Origin: Rhodovibrio sodomensis
Lineage (GTDB): Bacteria; Pseudomonadota; Alphaproteobacteria; Kiloniellales; Rhodovibrionaceae
Direction: 5' to 3'
Length of the DNA stretch: 61,054 nucleotides
Assembly (NCBI RefSeq): GCF_016583645.1
Contig: NZ_NRRL01000017.1
Location: forward strand, 1 to 61,054
Every line of letters starts with the position of its first letter. The first letter of the stretch is position 1. Below, piece after piece: positions 17,790 to 29,072 of this stretch. The translations under genes and the position numbers were made by a program. Under the pieces are notes generated by a model. It had not been told where the DNA came from, ran no database searches, and saw only the letters and a program-made list of their open reading frames with translations.

Positions 17790-19105
17790 CCGTTGCGATC
17801 GCGCATCAACGCCTTGGTGCGCTGCTTGCCGTCCTCGACCGCCGGCTGGTCGTAGGCGTCGACGCCCAGCAGGTCGGCCGCGATCGCGGTTTCCAGCATG
17901 AAGTGCTGGAATAGAGCGCCCAGCCGATAGGCGTCCAGCTCCTGCAGGTCGATCGTGCGCACCGGGCGGCCGTGGGCCCGCAGGGAGTCGCGGGTCGCGC
18001 GCGCTTCCGCGTCGAACAGCTGGCCCATCGTGGCGTCGGCCAGATAGTCGGCGCCCGGCACCAGGTAGGGATCGACCGCCGGTCCCACGTCGCCGGCGGG
18101 GACGTTGACCAGCGTGAACAGCTTGTCCGCCGGCCCGTCGAGGTAGAGCTGCAGCTGGCTGTGCTGGTCGACCGTGCCGATCGCGTCGATCGGGGTGGTG
18201 CCGTTGCCCTGCTTGCCCAGGCTTTCCGCCCACAGCTGCCGGTACCAGCGGGCGAACCAGAACAGCCGGTCGCAATACGGCATCAGCACCGACTGGCTGA
18301 CCCCGGCCTCGCGCGCCAGGGCGACCTGCACCGCCGCGCCCAGCGCCGGCGCGGTTTCGGCCGGCTCGATTGCGTCGAGCGCGGCCGCGTTGACCGCCGC
18401 GGCGCCCGCGCGCAGCTGGCGAACGTCGAGACCGAGCAGCATGGCCGGCAGCGCGGCCGTCGACAGCACGGAAAAGCGCCCGCCCAGCTCGGGATCATGG
18501 TCGAGCACGGCCAGCCCGTGTTCGCCCGCGAGCTGGCCCAGCGGGCTCTCAAGGGTCTCGGTCATCACGGCGACGTGCTGGGACAGGTGCGAATCGCCGT
18601 TGGCCGCGCCCAGCCAAGCCATCACGATGGCGAGCTGGCACAGCGTCTCCGCCGTGCCGCCGGACTTGGAGATCGCCAGCACGCCGGTCTTGGCCGGGCT
18701 CAGACGGCCCGTCATGGCGTGAAAGGTGTCCGGATCGACGTTGTCCAGGAAGCGCACCTCGGGCGCGCCCGGGGGCGGGCCGAAGCCGCGCTGCACCAGG
18801 GCCGCGACCGCCTGCCCGCCAAGCGACGAGCCGCCGGTGCCGAGCACCAGGAGGGTGTCGAAGCCGGTCGTGAAATGCCGGGCCAGCCGCTCCACCGCGG
18901 CCAGGTCGTCGGTGCGCCCGGGCAGCTGGACGAACGCAGGCGCCCGGCCGTCGTCGCGCGCCGTCCGCAGGCGCGCGAGCGCTTCGCCGGCGCGGGCGCT
19001 CCAGGGCTCGAAGCGCGCGCGCGGCAGGCCGGTTCGGTCCCCCGCGTCGCGTCCGGACCCGGCGGCGAGGCAGCCGTCAATGTCATGCGTATACGGCAGG
19101 GTCAT
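17786..19105 (-). CDS. pgi: Glucose-6-phosphate isomerase
   Basis: This 439-residue cytoplasmic enzyme interconverts glucose 6-phosphate and fructose 6-phosphate. Recognisable blocks are [13 protein letters not shown] in the N-terminal sugar-phosphate-binding domain, [10 protein letters not shown], and [20 protein letters not shown] in the C-terminal half, which matches PGI signature 2. The protein is about 100 residues shorter than the E. coli form, as is usual for the short Pgi of Rhodospirillales relatives. ATG 19105 begins with [12 protein letters not shown]; upstream frame extends to 19360 but lacks Pgi-like sequence. It is first in the pgi-mutL unit. Confidence 0.92.
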   Translation of the reverse strand: MTLPYTHDIDGCLAAGSGRDAGDRTGLPRARFEPWSARAGEALARLRTARDDGRAPAFVQLPGRTDDLAAVERLARHFTTGFDTLLVLGTGGSSLGGQAVAALVQRGFGPPPGAPEVRFLDNVDPDTFHAMTGRLSPAKTGVLAISKSGGTAETLCQLAIVMAWLGAANGDSHLSQHVAVMTETLESPLGQLAGEHGLAVLDHDPELGGRFSVLSTAALPAMLLGLDVRQLRAGAAAVNAAALDAIEPAETAPALGAAVQVALAREAGVSQSVLMPYCDRLFWFARWYRQLWAESLGKQGNGTTPIDAIGTVDQHSQLQLYLDGPADKLFTLVNVPAGDVGPAVDPYLVPGADYLADATMGQLFDAEARATRDSLRAHGRPVRTIDLQELDAYRLGALFQHFMLETAIAADLLGVDAYDQPAVEDGKQRTKALMRDRNG

Positions 19106-19301
19106 GGCGGGACCGAGCCTAGCAGACGCCCAGCGCGGCGGCCATCCGGCACGGCACGTACGAATGCGCTTGGCGACTCTGCACCCAGAGCGCGCGTTTA
19201 CACGCAGCTTTAACGGCTTTCGGTGTTTCGTGTCACCCTTGCACCCCGCCTGCACCGTCCCGAGCGGCGGGACGGTGCTCCTCAGACCGCACGGGCTCAT
19301 C

Positions 19302-20624
<1,323 letters not shown>

Positions 20625-20732
20625 GGCGGGCAGCCCGGTCCGCGGGCCAGCCGTGGGGTTCTACGCGACCCGGCGCTCACCGGCCCAGGGCAAGATGCTG
20701 CAAGCTGTCATCAGCTATCAGCGATTCCGCCC

Positions 20733-20847
20733 AACAGCAAAATCGATGAAGGTCGAGTCGACCTTCATCGCGAATTTTGCTCTAACGGCTTGAAGAGAGA
20801 GCAAGATTCAGCTGGAAGGTGGCTTCACCTTGCAGCATCTTGCTCTA
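20733..20847 (+). repeat. Double-hairpin TAGAGCAA repeat, copy B
   Basis: Both hairpins are present: AGCAAAATCGATGAAGGTCG...GACCTTCATCGCGAATTTTGCTCTA, linker ACGGCTTGAAGAG, then AGAGCAAGATTCAGCTGGAA...TTGCAGCATCTTGCTCTA. The left terminus has decayed (AACAGC instead of TAGAGC). The right-end CTA (20845-20847) is the complement of the TAG stop codon of the minus-strand M16 gene. It lies between convergent genes, so it could act as a bidirectional terminator. Confidence 0.9.
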
Positions 20848-22227
20848 GCTCGCCCCGTCGCCGATCTGCGGGGCTTCGCGCGTCGGCTCGACGCCTTTCG
20901 GCTGGCCGACCACGACGACGGCGAGCTCGTCGGCCGACAGCAGCTCGCCGGCGACGCGCTTGGCCTGGTCCAGCGTGACGCTCTCGATCAACTGCCGGCG
21001 TTCGTTCATGTAGTCCATGCCCAGGTTTTCCTGCTGCATGGCGACCAGGATCGAGGCGATGTTGGACGTCGAGGACAGGCGCAGCGGGAACGAGCCGGTC
21101 ATATAGGTCTTGGCGTCCGCGAGTTCCTGCTGGGTCGGGCCGTTCTTGGCCATCCGCCGCCACTCCCGGCGAACCACCTCGAGCGCCTTTCCGACCCCGG
21201 CGTTTCCGGTGCCGAGCCCGCCGCCCATCACCGAGCTGTGGTCGAGCGGTTTCAGATAGGTGTAGACCGAATAAGCCAGGCCGCGCTGCTCGCGCACCTC
21301 CTCGAACAGGCGCGAGGCGAACGAGCCGCCGCCCAGGATGTAATTCACCAAGCTGGCGGCGTAGTAGTCCGGGTCGTCGCGGGCGATCCCGCCGTGACCG
21401 AACACGACCCAGGACTGCGGCACGTTCTTCTGCACCACGACCGTCTCGCCGGCGCCTTTCGGCTGCACGTCGGCGACCTGCGGCACGTCGCCGGTGGTCC
21501 GCGGCAGGTCGGCGAACGCCTGGTCCAGCAGCGGCTTCAGCTGCTCGGGCGTGATGTCGCCGACCACGCCCACCATCAGCCGGTCGCGGGCGAAGCGGGT
21601 CTCGACGAAGTCATGCAGGTCCTGCCGGGTGATCCGCCGCAGGCTCGCCTGCGTGCCGTCGATCGGCTGGCCGTACGGGTGGTCCGGGAACATCAGCTTG
21701 TCGAGCGTGCGGTTCGCGACCGACCGCGGATCCTGCGACTGCCGGGCCAGGCTCACCTGAATCTGGCTCTTGATCCGCTGCACCGGCTCGGCGTCGAAGC
21801 GCGGCTCGGTGAGGGCCAGTTCGAGCAGCTCGAACGCGCGATCCCGGTGTTCGGTCAGGGTCTTGAGCGAGCCGTAGAAGGCGTCCGAGCCAACGCCGAA
21901 CGACAGCTTGATCGCCTTCTGCGACAGCGCCTGCTGGAACTCCTGGCTGGTCATCTCGCCCGCGCCCTCGTCGATCGTCGCGGACACCAGGTTGGCGAGG
22001 CCCGGCTTGTCTTCCGGGTCCAGCGCCGCGCCGCCGCGGAAAGCCAGCTTGACCGACAGGATCGGGTTGGAATGGTCCTCGACCAGCCAGGCTGTGATGC
22101 CGCTGTCGGAGACCACCTTCTGCACCTCGACCGCGCGGGCGGAGCCCGCGGAGGCCGCCGCGAGGGCGAGCAGCGCCAGCGCCGCGACGGCCGCGCGCGC
22201 CGGTATCATCTGTAACGTCTTCAACAT
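20845..22227 (-). CDS. M16-family peptidase-like protein, non-catalytic partner
   Basis: This 460-residue exported protein has a signal peptide ending near SARA. It has the two-lobed M16 fold signs but lacks the zinc-binding HxxEH motif; the place where it belongs reads PGLANLVSATIDEG. The C-terminal half keeps RLFEEVREQRGLAYSVYTYL, the region that carries the substrate-contacting Arg/Tyr pair of M16B enzymes. It lies directly downstream of the catalytic M16 gene with 110 nt between them. The pair fits the known arrangement in which an active and an inactive M16B subunit form one periplasmic peptidase. Its stop codon is supplied by repeat copy B. Confidence 0.88.
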   Translation of the reverse strand: MLKTLQMIPARAAVAALALLALAAASAGSARAVEVQKVVSDSGITAWLVEDHSNPILSVKLAFRGGAALDPEDKPGLANLVSATIDEGAGEMTSQEFQQALSQKAIKLSFGVGSDAFYGSLKTLTEHRDRAFELLELALTEPRFDAEPVQRIKSQIQVSLARQSQDPRSVANRTLDKLMFPDHPYGQPIDGTQASLRRITRQDLHDFVETRFARDRLMVGVVGDITPEQLKPLLDQAFADLPRTTGDVPQVADVQPKGAGETVVVQKNVPQSWVVFGHGGIARDDPDYYAASLVNYILGGGSFASRLFEEVREQRGLAYSVYTYLKPLDHSSVMGGGLGTGNAGVGKALEVVRREWRRMAKNGPTQQELADAKTYMTGSFPLRLSSTSNIASILVAMQQENLGMDYMNERRQLIESVTLDQAKRVAGELLSADELAVVVVGQPKGVEPTREAPQIGDGAS

Positions 22228-22337
22228 CGTCTAAAGCGTCCTGTTGCGCCCGGGCGGTTAGGGCGAAAGCCCCCGAACCGCCCGCGATAACGTGTCAGCG
22301 CTACGCGGAAGGCAAGCCAACCCTCCGCGGTGTTGAC

Positions 22338-23699
22338 CTAGCCCGTGGGCTCCGGCTTGAGCACGGCGGTGACCGAGGAGGATGGGGTGAGCACCCGCTT
22401 CGCCGCCGCCTCGACCTGGGCCGGCGTGACCTCGGAGATCCGCTTCGGCCAAGCCTCGACGTCCGCGACCGTGCTGCCGGTGGCGAGCGCCCGGCCGATC
22501 ACCCGCGGCGCGGTGTTGACGTTGTCCTGGGCGTAGACCGCCTCGGCGCGCAGCCGGTCGATCGCGTTGGCGACTTCCTGCTCGGTGACGCCCGCGCTCA
22601 GCAGCTTGTCGATCTCCGCGCGCAGCGCCTGCTCGGCCTTGGCGATGTCGATGTCCGGGCGCGGCGAGATGTAGAAGCCGAAGTCGGTGGTATCGATGGC
22701 GTTGGGCGAATACCAGCTGCCGGCGGAGACCGCGAGCGCGTCCTCCACGACCAGACGCTCGTACAAGCGGCTGGTCGGGCCGCCGCCGAGCACCTCGCTC
22801 AGCACCTGCAGGGCGTAGGGCGTGGCCGCCTTGTCGGCGGTGTTGTAGCTGGGCGCCAGATAGCGGATCGACAGCGAGGGCTGGCGCACCCGCGGGCTTT
22901 CCAGCTCGACCCGGCGCGGGGCGTTCTGCTGCGGCTCGTTCAGGCGGTCGCGCGCGGGCACGTCGGACTTGGGGATCGGACCGTAGTACTTCTTGGCCAG
23001 CGGCCGCACCTCGTCGACGGTCACGGCGCCGGCGATGATCAACACCGCGTTGTTGGGGGCGTACCAGCGCTCGTAGAACGCCCGCATGTCCGCCGCCGAG
23101 ATCGAGCGCACCGTCTGCTTCCAGCCGATGATCGGCGTGCCGTAGGGGTGGTGCAGGAACAGCGAGGCGTTCGCCATCTCCGAGAGCTTGCCCGACGGGT
23201 TGGTCTCGACCCGCTGGGCGCGCTCCTCGATCACCACCTGGCGTTCGGTCTTCACGTCCGCGGGATCGAGCACGAGGTTGGTCATCCGGTCGGCCTCGAG
23301 CTTCATGATCAGCTCGAGCCGGTCCTTGGCGACCGTCTGAAAGTAGCCGGTGTAGTCGTAGCTGGTGAACGCGTTCTCCCGCCCGCCGTTGCGCGCGACG
23401 ATGTCGGAGAACTGGCCGTCCGGGTATTTCTCCGTGCCCTTGAACATCATGTGTTCGAGCACGTGAGCGATGCCGGCCTTCTGGACCGGCTCGTCCGCGC
23501 TGCCGACCTTGTACCAAAGCATCTGGGTCACGATCGGCGCGCGGCGGTTGGTGACCACCACCACCTGCAGGCCGTTGTCCAGCGTGAAGGTCTTGGGATC
23601 GAAGATCTTGGCGCGGCTCTGGCCGGGCGCGGCCACGGCCACGACAGCGAGCGCGAGGGCCGCACACGCGGCGGTGATCAGACGGGGAAAACGGTTCAT
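22338..23699 (-). CDS. M16-family zinc metallopeptidase (catalytic)
   Basis: This 453-residue exported protein has a signal peptide (residues 1-30, GQSRAK junction). The inverted zinc motif HVLEH (79-83) is followed about 75 residues later by the third ligand glutamate in VVIEERAQR (158-159). The C-terminal lobe contains GGGPTSRLYERLV. It should degrade peptides in the periplasm, together with the inactive M16 subunit encoded downstream. ATG 23699 gives a proper signal peptide; the open frame upstream to 23858 does not look coding. It follows the ileS-lspA-DUF3035 genes on the same strand. Confidence 0.93.
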   Translation of the reverse strand: MNRFPRLITAACAALALAVVAVAAPGQSRAKIFDPKTFTLDNGLQVVVVTNRRAPIVTQMLWYKVGSADEPVQKAGIAHVLEHMMFKGTEKYPDGQFSDIVARNGGRENAFTSYDYTGYFQTVAKDRLELIMKLEADRMTNLVLDPADVKTERQVVIEERAQRVETNPSGKLSEMANASLFLHHPYGTPIIGWKQTVRSISAADMRAFYERWYAPNNAVLIIAGAVTVDEVRPLAKKYYGPIPKSDVPARDRLNEPQQNAPRRVELESPRVRQPSLSIRYLAPSYNTADKAATPYALQVLSEVLGGGPTSRLYERLVVEDALAVSAGSWYSPNAIDTTDFGFYISPRPDIDIAKAEQALRAEIDKLLSAGVTEQEVANAIDRLRAEAVYAQDNVNTAPRVIGRALATGSTVADVEAWPKRISEVTPAQVEAAAKRVLTPSSSVTAVLKPEPTG

Positions 23700-23912
23700 C
23701 GGATCCAGGCACCTCGATCGGGTGGACGCAAGCGGCTGCGTCGCATGCGCGCGACCAGTGGACGCGCGCACCCGACGCCCGAAACGCCTATATGGCGACC
23801 CGGCGGCCGGCGGGCAACGCCGCCCGGCGATGACGATCTTAAGGCAGCCCGGTCGCACGCCGGCGCGCGGTGGCGGGAAGGCGGCCGGGACCCGGCGACG
23901 GCGTGCCGGCCG

Positions 23913-24551
23913 CTACAGGTTCCCCAGCAGGCCACGATCCTCGCGCTGTTCGATCGGGACCTCGCCCTCGGTCAGCGGTTGGCCCTGGGCCTGGTTGTCG
24001 CGCAGACGCCTGGCCTCCGCGTCGGCGTCGACGACCACGCCCGGCAGCTCCGGCTCGCGCCAGAAGATGTAGTCGTCGAGCAGGCTGCGCTGCGCCTCGG
24101 CCCGCTGTTCCGCCTCGCGCGCGACGATCCGACGGATGTCGTCGGGCGCCGCGTCGGCGTTCGCGCGCGCCAGCAGGCGCTGTTCGCCGTCGCTCAGGTT
24201 CGACCGGCTGTCCCCCGAGGCGCCATCGGAGAGGCCGCCGCCCACCCTGCCCATGGGGTCAGCCGCGGTCGACGTAGCGGCCTGCGGCCCCGAACCGGCC
24301 GGGGCGAACAGGGCCTGCCGGGCGCGCATCCGCGGGCTGGTCGCCTGCGGCCGTTCGGCGCCCGGCTGCGGGGCCGGCAGCTCGTTCAGGCTGGGCGGCA
24401 TGGCCAGCGGCTCCCGCTCCGCCACCTTGAACTCGTTGGGCGCGGTCTGCTTCAGCCCCAGCGTGGTGCGCCAGGCGTCGCTGCAGCCGGCGAGCATCGG
24501 CGCAGCCAGCAGCAGGCAGAGGCCAAGGCGGATCGGGTGGCGGTGTATCAT
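23913..24551 (-). CDS. DUF3035 lipoprotein
   Basis: This 212-residue protein starts with a lipoprotein signal whose lipobox LAGC ends at Cys 23. The following stretch, LGLKQTAPNEFKVAEREPLAMPP, is the characteristic DUF3035 motif (PDEF.V..R.PL..PP). The rest is low-complexity, charged and probably extended, with a late hydrophobic-charged helix around 120-170. Function is unknown; the family is found in alphaproteobacteria next to lspA and M16 peptidases, exactly as here, which points to an outer-membrane or periplasmic assembly role. Confidence 0.87.
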   Translation of the reverse strand: MIHRHPIRLGLCLLLAAPMLAGCSDAWRTTLGLKQTAPNEFKVAEREPLAMPPSLNELPAPQPGAERPQATSPRMRARQALFAPAGSGPQAATSTAADPMGRVGGGLSDGASGDSRSNLSDGEQRLLARANADAAPDDIRRIVAREAEQRAEAQRSLLDDYIFWREPELPGVVVDADAEARRLRDNQAQGQPLTEGEVPIEQREDRGLLGNL

Positions 24552-24677
24552 GGCGCGGGTGTGCGCTCCCGTGGTCTCGAGCGAGATGCGAGGGCAAGCG
24601 GCCGAAAGGTGGCTCCCGCTCAGCTTGTTGCCCTGAAGGCGTCGCGGTTCGGCGTGCGGTGCGGCTGGGCGTGAGAG

Positions 24678-25151
24678 TTACGCGCTTTCCCCGTCCCGGC
24701 GCAAGAAGGTGTCGAGCAGCAGCAGGCCGACGCCGACCACGATCGCGCTGTCGGCGACGTTGAAGGCCGGCCAGTGCCAGCCGCCGGCGTGCAGATCGAC
24801 GAAATCGACCACCGCGCCGAAGCGCAGCCGGTCGATCACGTTGCCGATCGCCCCGCCGACGATCAGCCCGATGCCGAACGCGGGCACCCGAGTGTGCGAC
24901 CCGGTATAGAGCCAGTAGACCAGCCCGCCCGCGACGATCGTGGCGAACGCCGAGAGCAGCCAGGGCTGCCAGGCGCTGGCCCCGCCGCCGAACAGGCCGA
25001 ACGACACGCCGGGGTTCCAGACCAGCACCAGGTTGAAGAACCCTGTGACCTCGATCCGCCGCGGCGGCTGCATCAGATCCAGGATCCACAGCTTGGTCGC
25101 CTGGTCGGCGACCAGGACGACCGCCGCGACGACCAGGCCGAGCCGGACCAT
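24678..25151 (-). CDS. lspA: Lipoprotein signal peptidase
   Basis: This 157-residue inner-membrane aspartyl protease cleaves prolipoprotein signal peptides. It has four membrane segments, the conserved NPGVSFGLF block, and both catalytic aspartates: NVIDRLRFGAVVDF and FNVADSAI. The ATG at 25151 follows the ileS stop by 42 nt. The window encodes several predicted lipoproteins (DUF3035, entericidin-like, the tct-linked protein) that would be substrates. The order ileS-lspA is conserved across proteobacteria. Confidence 0.95.
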   Translation of the reverse strand: MVRLGLVVAAVVLVADQATKLWILDLMQPPRRIEVTGFFNLVLVWNPGVSFGLFGGGASAWQPWLLSAFATIVAGGLVYWLYTGSHTRVPAFGIGLIVGGAIGNVIDRLRFGAVVDFVDLHAGGWHWPAFNVADSAIVVGVGLLLLDTFLRRDGESA

Positions 25152-25192
25152 GGCTGTGCCTTCGCGCTTCGGGCCGGGGCTGGCGATCGCGC

Positions 25193-28039
25193 TTACTCCG
25201 CCGCCGCGCCCAGGGCGTGGACGGCGTCGGCGCAGCGCCCGCAGGTTTCCGGCGCCTTGGGATCGCCGCCGACTTCCGGCAGGACCTGCCAGCAGCGCTG
25301 GCACTTCGCCCCGTCGGCCAGACCCGGGGTGACCGCCACGCCGGGAACCTCGTCAAGGCGGTAGGCGCCCTCCGGCCCTTCGCCGCGTTCGACCGTGATC
25401 TGCGAGGTGATCGAGACCAGCGCCAGGTCGACGTCGGCGACCGCATCCAGCAGCGCGGCGTCGGCGATGTAGACGGTCGGGTGCGCCTGCAGGCTGGCGC
25501 CGATCTGCTTGGCCTCCCGCTCGCGCTCCAAGGCGCCGGTGACCACCCGGCGGACCTTGCGGACCCGGGCCCACTTGTCGGCCAGGCCCTTGTCGGCCCA
25601 GGCGTCCGGCACGTCCGGGAACAGGCGCTCGTGCACGCTCTTCTCCGGACCGGTGCCGCGCGCCCACCACGCCTCCTCGGCGGTGAACGCCAGGATCGGG
25701 GCGAGCCAGGCGGTCAGGTGGTGGAACAGCGCGTCCAGCACCGTGCGGCAGGCCTTGCGCCGGGTGCTGTCCGGCCGGTCGCAGTACAGCACGTCCTTGC
25801 GCACGTCGAAGTAGAAGGCCGACAGGTCGATCTCGCAGAAGCGGTACAGTTCGCGGTAGACGCTCATCAGGTCGTAGCGCCGGATCGCCGGCATGATCGC
25901 CCGGTCGATCTCCCACAGCCGGTGCAGCACCCAGCGCTCCAGCTCCGGCATGTCGCCGGGCTGGACGCGCTCGCCTTCGGCGAACCCGTCCAGGTTGCCG
26001 ATCAGGTAGCGCAGGGTGTTGCGCATCCGCCGGTAGGCGTCGGCCTGGTAGCGCAGGATCTCCTCGCCGATCCGCAGGTCCTCGCTGTAGTCGCTGGCGA
26101 CGACCCAGAGGCGCAGGATGTCCGCGCCCTTTTCCGCCATGATGTCCTGCGGGGCGATCACGTTGCCCAGCGACTTCGACATCTTGCGCCCGTGCGGGTC
26201 GAGCACGAAGCCATGGGTCAGCACGCCCTCGTAGGGCGCATGGCCGCGCGTGCCCGCGCTCTCCAGCATCGAGGTGTGGAACCAGCCGCGGTGCTGATCG
26301 GAGCCTTCCAGGTACAGACTGGCCGGCCACTTCAGGTCGGCGCGCGCCTCCAGCACGAAGGCGTGGGTGGAGCCGCTGTCGAACCAGACCTCGACGACGT
26401 CGGTGACCTGCTCGTAGTCGTTGGCGTCGTATGCCTCGCCCAGGAAGCGCTGCGGATCGCTGTTGAACCAGGCGTCGCCGCCTTCCTGCTCGAACACCTG
26501 CGCGATGCGCTCGATCACCTCGGCGTCGCGCAGCGCCTCGCCGGTCTGCTTGTGCACGAAGATCGGCAGCGGCACGCCCCACTTGCGCTGGCGCGAGACG
26601 CACCAGTCCGGACGGTTCTCGATCATCGAGTACAGCCGGGTCTTGCCGGAGGCCGGGTAGAAGTCGGTCTCCTCGATCGCCGCCAGCGCCTTCTCCCGCA
26701 GCGCGTTGGTCTCCATCGAGATGAACCACTGCGGGGTGTTGCGGAAGATCAGCGGCACCTTGGAGCGCCAGGAGTGCGGATAGCTGTGGCGCAGCTTGCC
26801 CTGGGTGACCAGCTTGCCGGACCGCGTCAGCGCGTCGATCACCCGGCCGTTGGCGTCGCCGTGCTTGCCTTCGGGCGTATAGACGCGCGCGCCGGCGAAC
26901 AGCGGCACGCCGTCCACGAAATAGCCGTCGGCGTCGACGTTGTGCGGCATCGCCAGGCCGTGCCGGCGGCCGAGCAGCCAGTCGTCGGTGCCGTGGCCGG
27001 GGGCGACGTGCACGAAGCCGGTGCCCTGGTCCATGGTGACGAAGTCGCCGGCCAGGAGCGGCACGTCGAAGTCGTAGCCCTGGCCGCGGAAGGGGTGCGC
27101 GGTCACCGTGCCGTCGAGTTCGGCGCCGGTGAGCTCGGCTGCGATCTTATAACCGTCGAGCGCGCAGTCGCTCGCCACCTGCTCTGCGAGCGCCTTGCCG
27201 ACGACCAGCTTCTCGCCGGCCTGGGCCAGGCTGCCCTCGCCCGGCTGGGTAACCTCGAGAACCGCGTAGGTCTCCCCGGCGTCGTAGGCGATCGCGCGGT
27301 TGCCGGGGATCGTCCAGGGGGTGGTGGTCCAGATCATCACGCTTGATCCCGCCAGCGCCCGATGGCTGGCGGTCACGACCGGGAAGCGCACCCAGATCGT
27401 GCGCGAGGTGTGCTCGTGGTACTCGACCTCCGCGTCGGCGAGCGCGGTCTTCTCCGCGACCGACCAGAGCACCGGGCGGTCGCCCTTGTACATCCCGCCG
27501 TTCAGCAGGAACTTGCCGATCTCGCGGACGATCTGCGCCTCGGCCGGGTAGGACATGGTCAGGTACGGGTCGGACCAGTTGCCGACCACGCCGAAGCGCT
27601 TGAACTCCTCGATCTGCTGGGAGATCCAGTAGTCCGCGAACTCCCGGCACTCGCGGCGGAACTCGACCGGGTCGACGCTGTCCTTGTCCTTGCCCGCCTT
27701 GCGGTAGCCTTCCTCGACCTTCCATTCGATCGGCAGGCCGTGGCAATCCCAGCCCGGGACGTAGTGGGCGTCGTAGCCCAGCATCTGCATCGACCGGTTG
27801 ATCGCGTCCTTCAGGATCTTGTTGAGCGCGTGGCCCATGTGCAGATGGCCGTTGGCATACGGCGGGCCGTCGTGCAGCACGAACTTTTCCCGGCCCGCGG
27901 ACTGCCGGCGCAACCGGCCGAACAGGTCCATCTCGTCCCAGGTCTGGAGCGTTTCCGGCTCGCGCTGCGGCAAACGCGCGCGCATCGGGAAATTGTCGGC
28001 CCGGGGCAGGAAGACGGTCGATTTGTAGTCGACGCTCAT
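25193..28039 (-). CDS. ileS: Isoleucyl-tRNA synthetase
   Basis: This 948-residue class I aminoacyl-tRNA synthetase charges tRNA-Ile and edits mischarged valine. It has the HIGH-equivalent HMGH (67-70, in GHLHMGHALNKIL), the editing-domain block TTTPWTIPGNRA, the KMSKS motif (619-623, KMSKSLGN), and a C-terminal four-cysteine zinc finger (CQRCW and CGRCAD) typical of bacterial IleRS. ATG 28039 starts MSVDYKSTVFLPRADNFPM, matching family N-termini. It is the first gene of the ileS-lspA-DUF3035-M16-M16 run. Confidence 0.97.
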   Translation of the reverse strand: MSVDYKSTVFLPRADNFPMRARLPQREPETLQTWDEMDLFGRLRRQSAGREKFVLHDGPPYANGHLHMGHALNKILKDAINRSMQMLGYDAHYVPGWDCHGLPIEWKVEEGYRKAGKDKDSVDPVEFRRECREFADYWISQQIEEFKRFGVVGNWSDPYLTMSYPAEAQIVREIGKFLLNGGMYKGDRPVLWSVAEKTALADAEVEYHEHTSRTIWVRFPVVTASHRALAGSSVMIWTTTPWTIPGNRAIAYDAGETYAVLEVTQPGEGSLAQAGEKLVVGKALAEQVASDCALDGYKIAAELTGAELDGTVTAHPFRGQGYDFDVPLLAGDFVTMDQGTGFVHVAPGHGTDDWLLGRRHGLAMPHNVDADGYFVDGVPLFAGARVYTPEGKHGDANGRVIDALTRSGKLVTQGKLRHSYPHSWRSKVPLIFRNTPQWFISMETNALREKALAAIEETDFYPASGKTRLYSMIENRPDWCVSRQRKWGVPLPIFVHKQTGEALRDAEVIERIAQVFEQEGGDAWFNSDPQRFLGEAYDANDYEQVTDVVEVWFDSGSTHAFVLEARADLKWPASLYLEGSDQHRGWFHTSMLESAGTRGHAPYEGVLTHGFVLDPHGRKMSKSLGNVIAPQDIMAEKGADILRLWVVASDYSEDLRIGEEILRYQADAYRRMRNTLRYLIGNLDGFAEGERVQPGDMPELERWVLHRLWEIDRAIMPAIRRYDLMSVYRELYRFCEIDLSAFYFDVRKDVLYCDRPDSTRRKACRTVLDALFHHLTAWLAPILAFTAEEAWWARGTGPEKSVHERLFPDVPDAWADKGLADKWARVRKVRRVVTGALEREREAKQIGASLQAHPTVYIADAALLDAVADVDLALVSITSQITVERGEGPEGAYRLDEVPGVAVTPGLADGAKCQRCWQVLPEVGGDPKAPETCGRCADAVHALGAAAE

Positions 28040-28389
28040 CGGTGCGAAAGCTCTCGAAACGGCGCGTTGGGTAGCGGGCGCGCGACAGCGCGGCCGGACG
28101 GATCGCTGGACCGCGCGAAACCGGCCGGGCGCGCGAACGCGCGCGACTGTATCAACGCCCTGATGGCGGTCAAGGCAAAGGCCGCGGCCGGCCGACGGAA
28201 CCGCCGCGGAGGGCGTGCGCTCACCCGGGTTGGCATTGCGACCCGGCCGGACGACTGCGGGCCGGGCACTGGCGCCGCGGCGACACGGGACCGTCATCCT
28301 TGGACGCTTGCGTTGCCGGTTCAACTGTGGATATTGCGTGCGGTCTTAACGCCAGTGCAAGAAATCGTTCGCATCCGCGGGACACCACC

Positions 28390-28986
28390 ATGGCCAAGAT
28401 GCCAACCGAACTGTCGCTGTTCCTGCGCCGCTGGGTCGCGCACCCGCTGCGCGTTGGCGCGGTGCTGCCCTCCTCGCCCAGCCTGTGCCGCATGGTCGCG
28501 CGCAACACCGTGCGGGGCCCTGAAGACCGGGTGATGGAACTGGGCGCCGGCACCGGCACGGTGACCGACCATCTGATCGCCGCCGGCCTGCCGGAAGAGC
28601 GGCTGGTCCTGGTCGAGTTGGACGCGGATTACGTCACCTATCTGCGCCGGCGCTTTCCCAAGGCGACCGTGATCGAGGGCGACGCCAGCCGCCCGCGCGC
28701 CCTGCTCGATGCCGAACTGGTCGGCAAGCTGGACACGGTCATCTCCGGCATCCCGGCGCTGCAGTTCCCGCTGGCGAAGCAGCGCGCCTACATGGACGAG
28801 TGCTTCTCGATCCTGCGCGAGGGCGGTCAGGTGCTGCAGTACACCTATTCGCTGAAGTCGCCCCTGCCCTACGAGAAGCTGCAGATGACCGGCCGACGGC
28901 TCGGCCTGACGCTGGCCAACGTGCCGCCGGCCCACCTCTGGTGCTACCTGCGCCCCGCCGCCGGGCTGGCCGCCGCGGCGGAATAG
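28390..28986 (+). CDS. PmtA-like phospholipid N-methyltransferase
   Basis: This 198-residue class I SAM-dependent methyltransferase has motif I as VMELGAGTGTVTDHLI, an acidic motif II (VLVELDADYV), and the VISGIPALQFPLAKQRAYMD and QVLQYTYSLKSPLP blocks seen in the Rhodobacter/Sinorhizobium PmtA family, which converts phosphatidylethanolamine to phosphatidylcholine. The N-terminus (FLRRWVAHPLRVGAVLPSS) is amphipathic, fitting peripheral membrane binding. The related KsgA-like rRNA dimethylases share motif I, so substrate assignment is by overall pattern. It is divergent from ileS, with a 350-bp gap in which I see no clear operator. Confidence 0.8.
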   Translation: MAKMPTELSLFLRRWVAHPLRVGAVLPSSPSLCRMVARNTVRGPEDRVMELGAGTGTVTDHLIAAGLPEERLVLVELDADYVTYLRRRFPKATVIEGDASRPRALLDAELVGKLDTVISGIPALQFPLAKQRAYMDECFSILREGGQVLQYTYSLKSPLPYEKLQMTGRRLGLTLANVPPAHLWCYLRPAAGLAAAAE

Positions 28987-29027
28987 CCGCGCGCGACAGC
29001 GCAGGCGGCACGAAGCGTGCTGCGGGC

Positions 29028-29072
29028 TAGAGCAAGATGAAGGTCGACTCGACCTTCATCGATTTTGCTCTA
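29028..29072. repeat. TAGAGCAA repeat, single-hairpin copy C
   Basis: Only the first hairpin of the family is present: TAGAGCAAGATGAAGGTCGA meeting TCGACCTTCATCGATTTTGC and CTCTA. The inner arms are perfect. The last three bases (CTA) are the complement of the bluB TAG stop codon. It lies between the convergent pmtA-like gene and bluB and could serve as a terminator for both. Confidence 0.9.

Noticed and set aside
17790..18275. N-terminal extension of MutL over the pgi gene
   Set aside because: The extension is pgi read in another frame. The GTG at 17789 overlapping the pgi stop gives a normal MutL N-terminus.
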